A stretch of 8,288 nt of DNA from Oscillospiraceae bacterium (GTDB lineage: Bacteria; Bacillota; Clostridia; Oscillospirales; Acutalibacteraceae), in NCBI GenBank assembly GCA_902796535.1, contig CADBPL010000135.1, positions 1 through 8,288 on the forward strand, read 5' to 3'. The notes beneath the pieces were generated by a model, which worked only from the letters and a program-made list of their open reading frames with translations, was not told the DNA's origin and ran no database searches. The translations under genes and the position numbers were made by a program. This document shows, piece by piece, positions 5,888 through 8,288 of this stretch. Position 1 is the first letter of the stretch. Each line of letters begins with the position of its first letter.

Positions 5888-7249
5888 ATGGCAAAATCAA
5901 AATCTCTCTATATCTGTTCGGCCTGCGGCTATGAAAGCCCCAAGTGGTTCGGCTGCTGCCCCGGCTGCGGCGAATGGAACACCATGAACGAGGAGATCGT
6001 GTCGCAGGCAGCGGCCGCCAAGAGCAAGAACACACGCCCCGTGCTGTCGCTGCGGCTGGATGAGATTAGCGGGGAAAGCGGCGTGCGCTACCAAACCGGC
6101 ATGAAGGAGCTTGACCGTGTGCTCGGCGGCGGGCTGGTCAAAGGCTCGCTCGTGCTGCTCAGCGGCGACCCCGGCATCGGCAAATCCACGATCCTGCTGC
6201 AAATGTGTCAATCCATGAGCCGCGAGCTTGAGATCCTGTACATATCCGGCGAGGAATCCGCGCACCAGATCAAGCTGCGCGCCCGCCGCCTTGGGGTGGA
6301 CAACCCCTGTCTGCGCGTGATGAGCGAAACGGACGTGCTCTCCATTGTGGACTATATCCGCACCGAAAAGCCGGGCGTTGTGATCGTCGACTCCATCCAG
6401 ACCATGGATTATGCCGACGTGGCGTCGTCCCCCGGCAGCGTCACGCAGGTGCGCGAATCGGCGGGCGTGTTCATGCGCACGGCCAAAACCCTCGGCATTC
6501 CGGTTTTGCTGGTCGGCCACGTCAATAAAGACGGCAACATCGCCGGCCCGAAGGTGCTGGAACACATTGTGGACGCGGTGCTCTATTTCGAGGGCAACCG
6601 CAACTTTTCTTATCGCATCCTGCGCGCGGTCAAGAACCGCTACGGCTCCACCAATGAGATCGGCGTGTTTGAAATGCTCGACAAGGGACTGGTCGAGGTC
6701 GAGAATCCCTCGCTCATGCTCATTTCCGGCAAGCCGAAAAACACGCCCGGCTCCTGCATCGCCTGCGCCATGGAGGGCTCGCGCCCCATTTTGGCGGAGG
6801 TGCAGGCGCTGGTCACGCCCACCGGCTTTGGCAATCCGCGCCGGATGTCCACCGGCTTTGATTATAACCGCACCGCCATGCTCCTGGCGGTGCTTGAAAA
6901 ACGCGCGGGGTACTTTTTCGGCAACATGGATACCTACGTCAACGTCGTCGGCGGGCTGAAATTAGACGAACCGGCGACCGACCTTTCGGTGGCTATGGCG
7001 CTCGTTTCCAGTTTGAAGGACGCTGTGGTCAGCGACGATACGCTGGCGTTCGGTGAAATCGGGCTGGCGGGCGAGATCCGCGGCGTGAGCAACTGCGAGC
7101 AGCGCGTGCGCGAAGCGGTGCGGCTGGGCTTTTCACGCTGCATTATCCCGCGCCACAACCTGAAAACACTCACCGCCTCCATAGCGGGCGACACCGAGAT
7201 CATCGGCGTGCGCACCGTCCGCGAAGCGTTTGAAGCGGTGACGAAGTGA
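5888..7249 (+). CDS. radA: DNA repair/recombination protein RadA
   Basis: This 453-residue protein has the full RadA (Sms) layout and normal length. An N-terminal zinc finger, C10-x2-C13-x10-C24-x2-C27, lies in YICSACGYESPKWFGCCPGC. A RecA-like ATPase core follows, with Walker A GDPGIGKST (93-101), Walker B VVIVDSIQT (Asp168) and the RadA-specific KNRYG motif (249-253; KNRFG in many relatives). The C-terminal Lon-like domain includes GGLKLDEPATDLSVAMAL and GEIGLAGEIRGVSN. RadA is a cytoplasmic, DnaB-like hexameric helicase that extends D-loops and processes branched recombination intermediates. I chose ATG 5888 because family homology begins there (MAKSKSLYICSACG). An open frame from TTG 5723 would add 55 residues, almost all translated from the inverted-repeat element, and is very unlikely to be real. 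No good ribosome binding site precedes the ATG. Confidence 0.95.
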   Translation: MAKSKSLYICSACGYESPKWFGCCPGCGEWNTMNEEIVSQAAAAKSKNTRPVLSLRLDEISGESGVRYQTGMKELDRVLGGGLVKGSLVLLSGDPGIGKSTILLQMCQSMSRELEILYISGEESAHQIKLRARRLGVDNPCLRVMSETDVLSIVDYIRTEKPGVVIVDSIQTMDYADVASSPGSVTQVRESAGVFMRTAKTLGIPVLLVGHVNKDGNIAGPKVLEHIVDAVLYFEGNRNFSYRILRAVKNRYGSTNEIGVFEMLDKGLVEVENPSLMLISGKPKNTPGSCIACAMEGSRPILAEVQALVTPTGFGNPRRMSTGFDYNRTAMLLAVLEKRAGYFFGNMDTYVNVVGGLKLDEPATDLSVAMALVSSLKDAVVSDDTLAFGEIGLAGEIRGVSNCEQRVREAVRLGFSRCIIPRHNLKTLTASIAGDTEIIGVRTVREAFEAVTK

Positions 7250-7267
7250 ACGCAGCGCAGGCGGGTG

Positions 7268-7274
7268 AAAGGAG
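7268..7274 (+). promoter_or_regulatory. Ribosome binding site of the ADP-ribosylglycohydrolase gene
   Basis: AAAGGAG at 7268-7274 lies 6 nt before ATG 7281 and 9 nt before ATG 7284. It is one of the clearest ribosome binding sites in the window and supports a start at one of these adjacent ATGs. Confidence 0.75.
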
Positions 7275-7280
7275 ACTGTG

Positions 7281-8288
7281 ATGATGAGAAAGCTTGATCG
7301 GTTTCGCGGCTGCCTGATCGGCGGTGCGGCCGGCGACGCCCTTGGCTACGCCGTTGAGTTTCTGGGCGAGAATCAGATTTTCAAAAAATACGGAAGCACC
7401 GGCATAACGGCATATGCGTTGAGAAACGGTGCGGCCGAAATATCCGACGATACCCAGATGACCCTGTTCACCGCAAGCGGTCTGCTTTCGGGTGCGGCAA
7501 ACGGTGCAGAAAGCTGTTTGTGCTCCGTTCAGCGCATGTATCAATGCTGGTACAGGACGCAGACCGAATCCTACCCGCTGCGCGATCAAAACACGGACAC
7601 ATGGCTGCTGACGGTTCCTGAATTGTTCAGCTGCCGTGCGCCGGGAACGACTTGTATGTCCGCCATTGAACAGGGGGCGAACGGTTCGGTGACGGAGCCG
7701 ATCAACAACAGCAAGGGCTGCGGCGGCGTGATGCGTGTTGCGCCGATCGGTCTTTTCTTTTGCGATAAGCCGGTTTCATACGCTGAAACGGATCTGCTCG
7801 GCGCGCAGGCGGCGGCGCTCACGCATGGGCATGAGCTTGGCTATATACCTGCCGCCGCTCTGGTTCACATTGTTCGAACCGTTGCCGAAAAAGACCTGCC
7901 CTTGAAGAACGCGGTCGAAGAAGCCGTTGCGGCAATGAACGACCTGTTCCCGCAAGTCCGGTTTATCGCTGACTTTTCGGCGATCATGAAAAAAGCGATC
8001 CGGCTCTCCGAAACGGAGGAGGACGACCTTGAGGCCATTCACCAGCTCGGCGAGGGTTGGGTTGGTGAAGAAGCGCTGGCGATCGCCGTATACTGCGCTT
8101 TAAAATACCGGAACGATTTTGATATGGCGCTGCGGGCGGCGGTCAACCACAACGGGGACAGCGATTCCACCGGCGCAGTCACCGGGAATATTCTCGGCGC
8201 TGCTCTTGGCTATCAGGCGATCCCGCAAAAGTACAAAGAGCGTCTGGAGCTTCACGATGTGGTGATGAAGGCCGCGGAGGAGCTTTAT
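7281..8288 (+). CDS. ADP-ribosylglycohydrolase (DraG/ARH family), 3' end outside window
   Basis: The frame is open from ATG 7281 through the window edge, giving 336 residues without a stop. It begins RFRGCLIGGAAGDALGYAVEF, the usual opening of the ARH/DraG fold. Metal-binding motifs are SDDTQMTL (Asp56-Asp57-Thr58) near the N-terminus and NHNGDSDSTGAVTGNILGA (Asp293, Asp295, Thr297) near the C-terminus; KGCGGVMRVAPIG and ALTHGHELGY lie between. All expected binuclear-metal positions appear present, so the enzyme is probably active. The family removes ADP-ribose from proteins (arginine or serine in different branches), DNA bases or small molecules; the substrate cannot be told here. The start is 31 bp after the radA stop, with no promoter or terminator visible, so co-transcription is plausible. 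ATG 7284 is an equal alternative start. Family length suggests only a short part is missing. Confidence 0.9.
   Translation, partial: MMRKLDRFRGCLIGGAAGDALGYAVEFLGENQIFKKYGSTGITAYALRNGAAEISDDTQMTLFTASGLLSGAANGAESCLCSVQRMYQCWYRTQTESYPLRDQNTDTWLLTVPELFSCRAPGTTCMSAIEQGANGSVTEPINNSKGCGGVMRVAPIGLFFCDKPVSYAETDLLGAQAAALTHGHELGYIPAAALVHIVRTVAEKDLPLKNAVEEAVAAMNDLFPQVRFIADFSAIMKKAIRLSETEEDDLEAIHQLGEGWVGEEALAIAVYCALKYRNDFDMALRAAVNHNGDSDSTGAVTGNILGAALGYQAIPQKYKERLELHDVVMKAAEELY

Overview
The window is about 8.3 kb of moderately GC-rich DNA that looks chromosomal and comes from a Gram-positive, clostridial-type bacterium, plausibly of the Oscillospirales/Ruminococcaceae. That placement is an inference. It rests on a CwlD-type spore-cortex amidase and a BofC C-terminal-like protein (both endospore-lineage families), clostridial-style RuvX and class A PBP sequences, and AGAAAGG/GGAGG ribosome binding sites. 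No tRNA, rRNA, CRISPR array or phage gene was seen.

Layout: (1) Bases 1-196 are the last 64 codons of an AlaA-type alanine aminotransferase. (2) A small anchored BofC-like protein lies convergent to it on the minus strand (215-523). (3) An AT-rich divergent region (524-694) holds an extended -10 promoter for the plus-strand genes. (4) A collinear plus-strand run fills the rest: a class A penicillin-binding protein with a 45-bp tandem-repeat cytoplasmic tail (695-3526), ruvX (3604-4023), a VanZ-like membrane protein (4020-4877), cwlD (4926-5630), a 161-bp non-coding inverted-repeat element (5692-5852), radA (5888-7249), and an ADP-ribosylglycohydrolase cut by the window end (from 7281).

The plus-strand genes split into an envelope group (PBP, VanZ-like, CwlD), which builds or trims peptidoglycan, and a DNA-processing group (RuvX, RadA), which handles recombination intermediates or rRNA processing. 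The ADP-ribosylhydrolase has no visible partner. The genes are close enough for co-transcription, except that the cwlD-radA gap carries the inverted-repeat element.

No complete new multi-gene system is evident. The signals most worth checking are the MITE-like element before radA, the 45-bp repeat tail of the PBP, and two leader hairpins: one covering the cwlD ribosome binding site and one just before ruvX.
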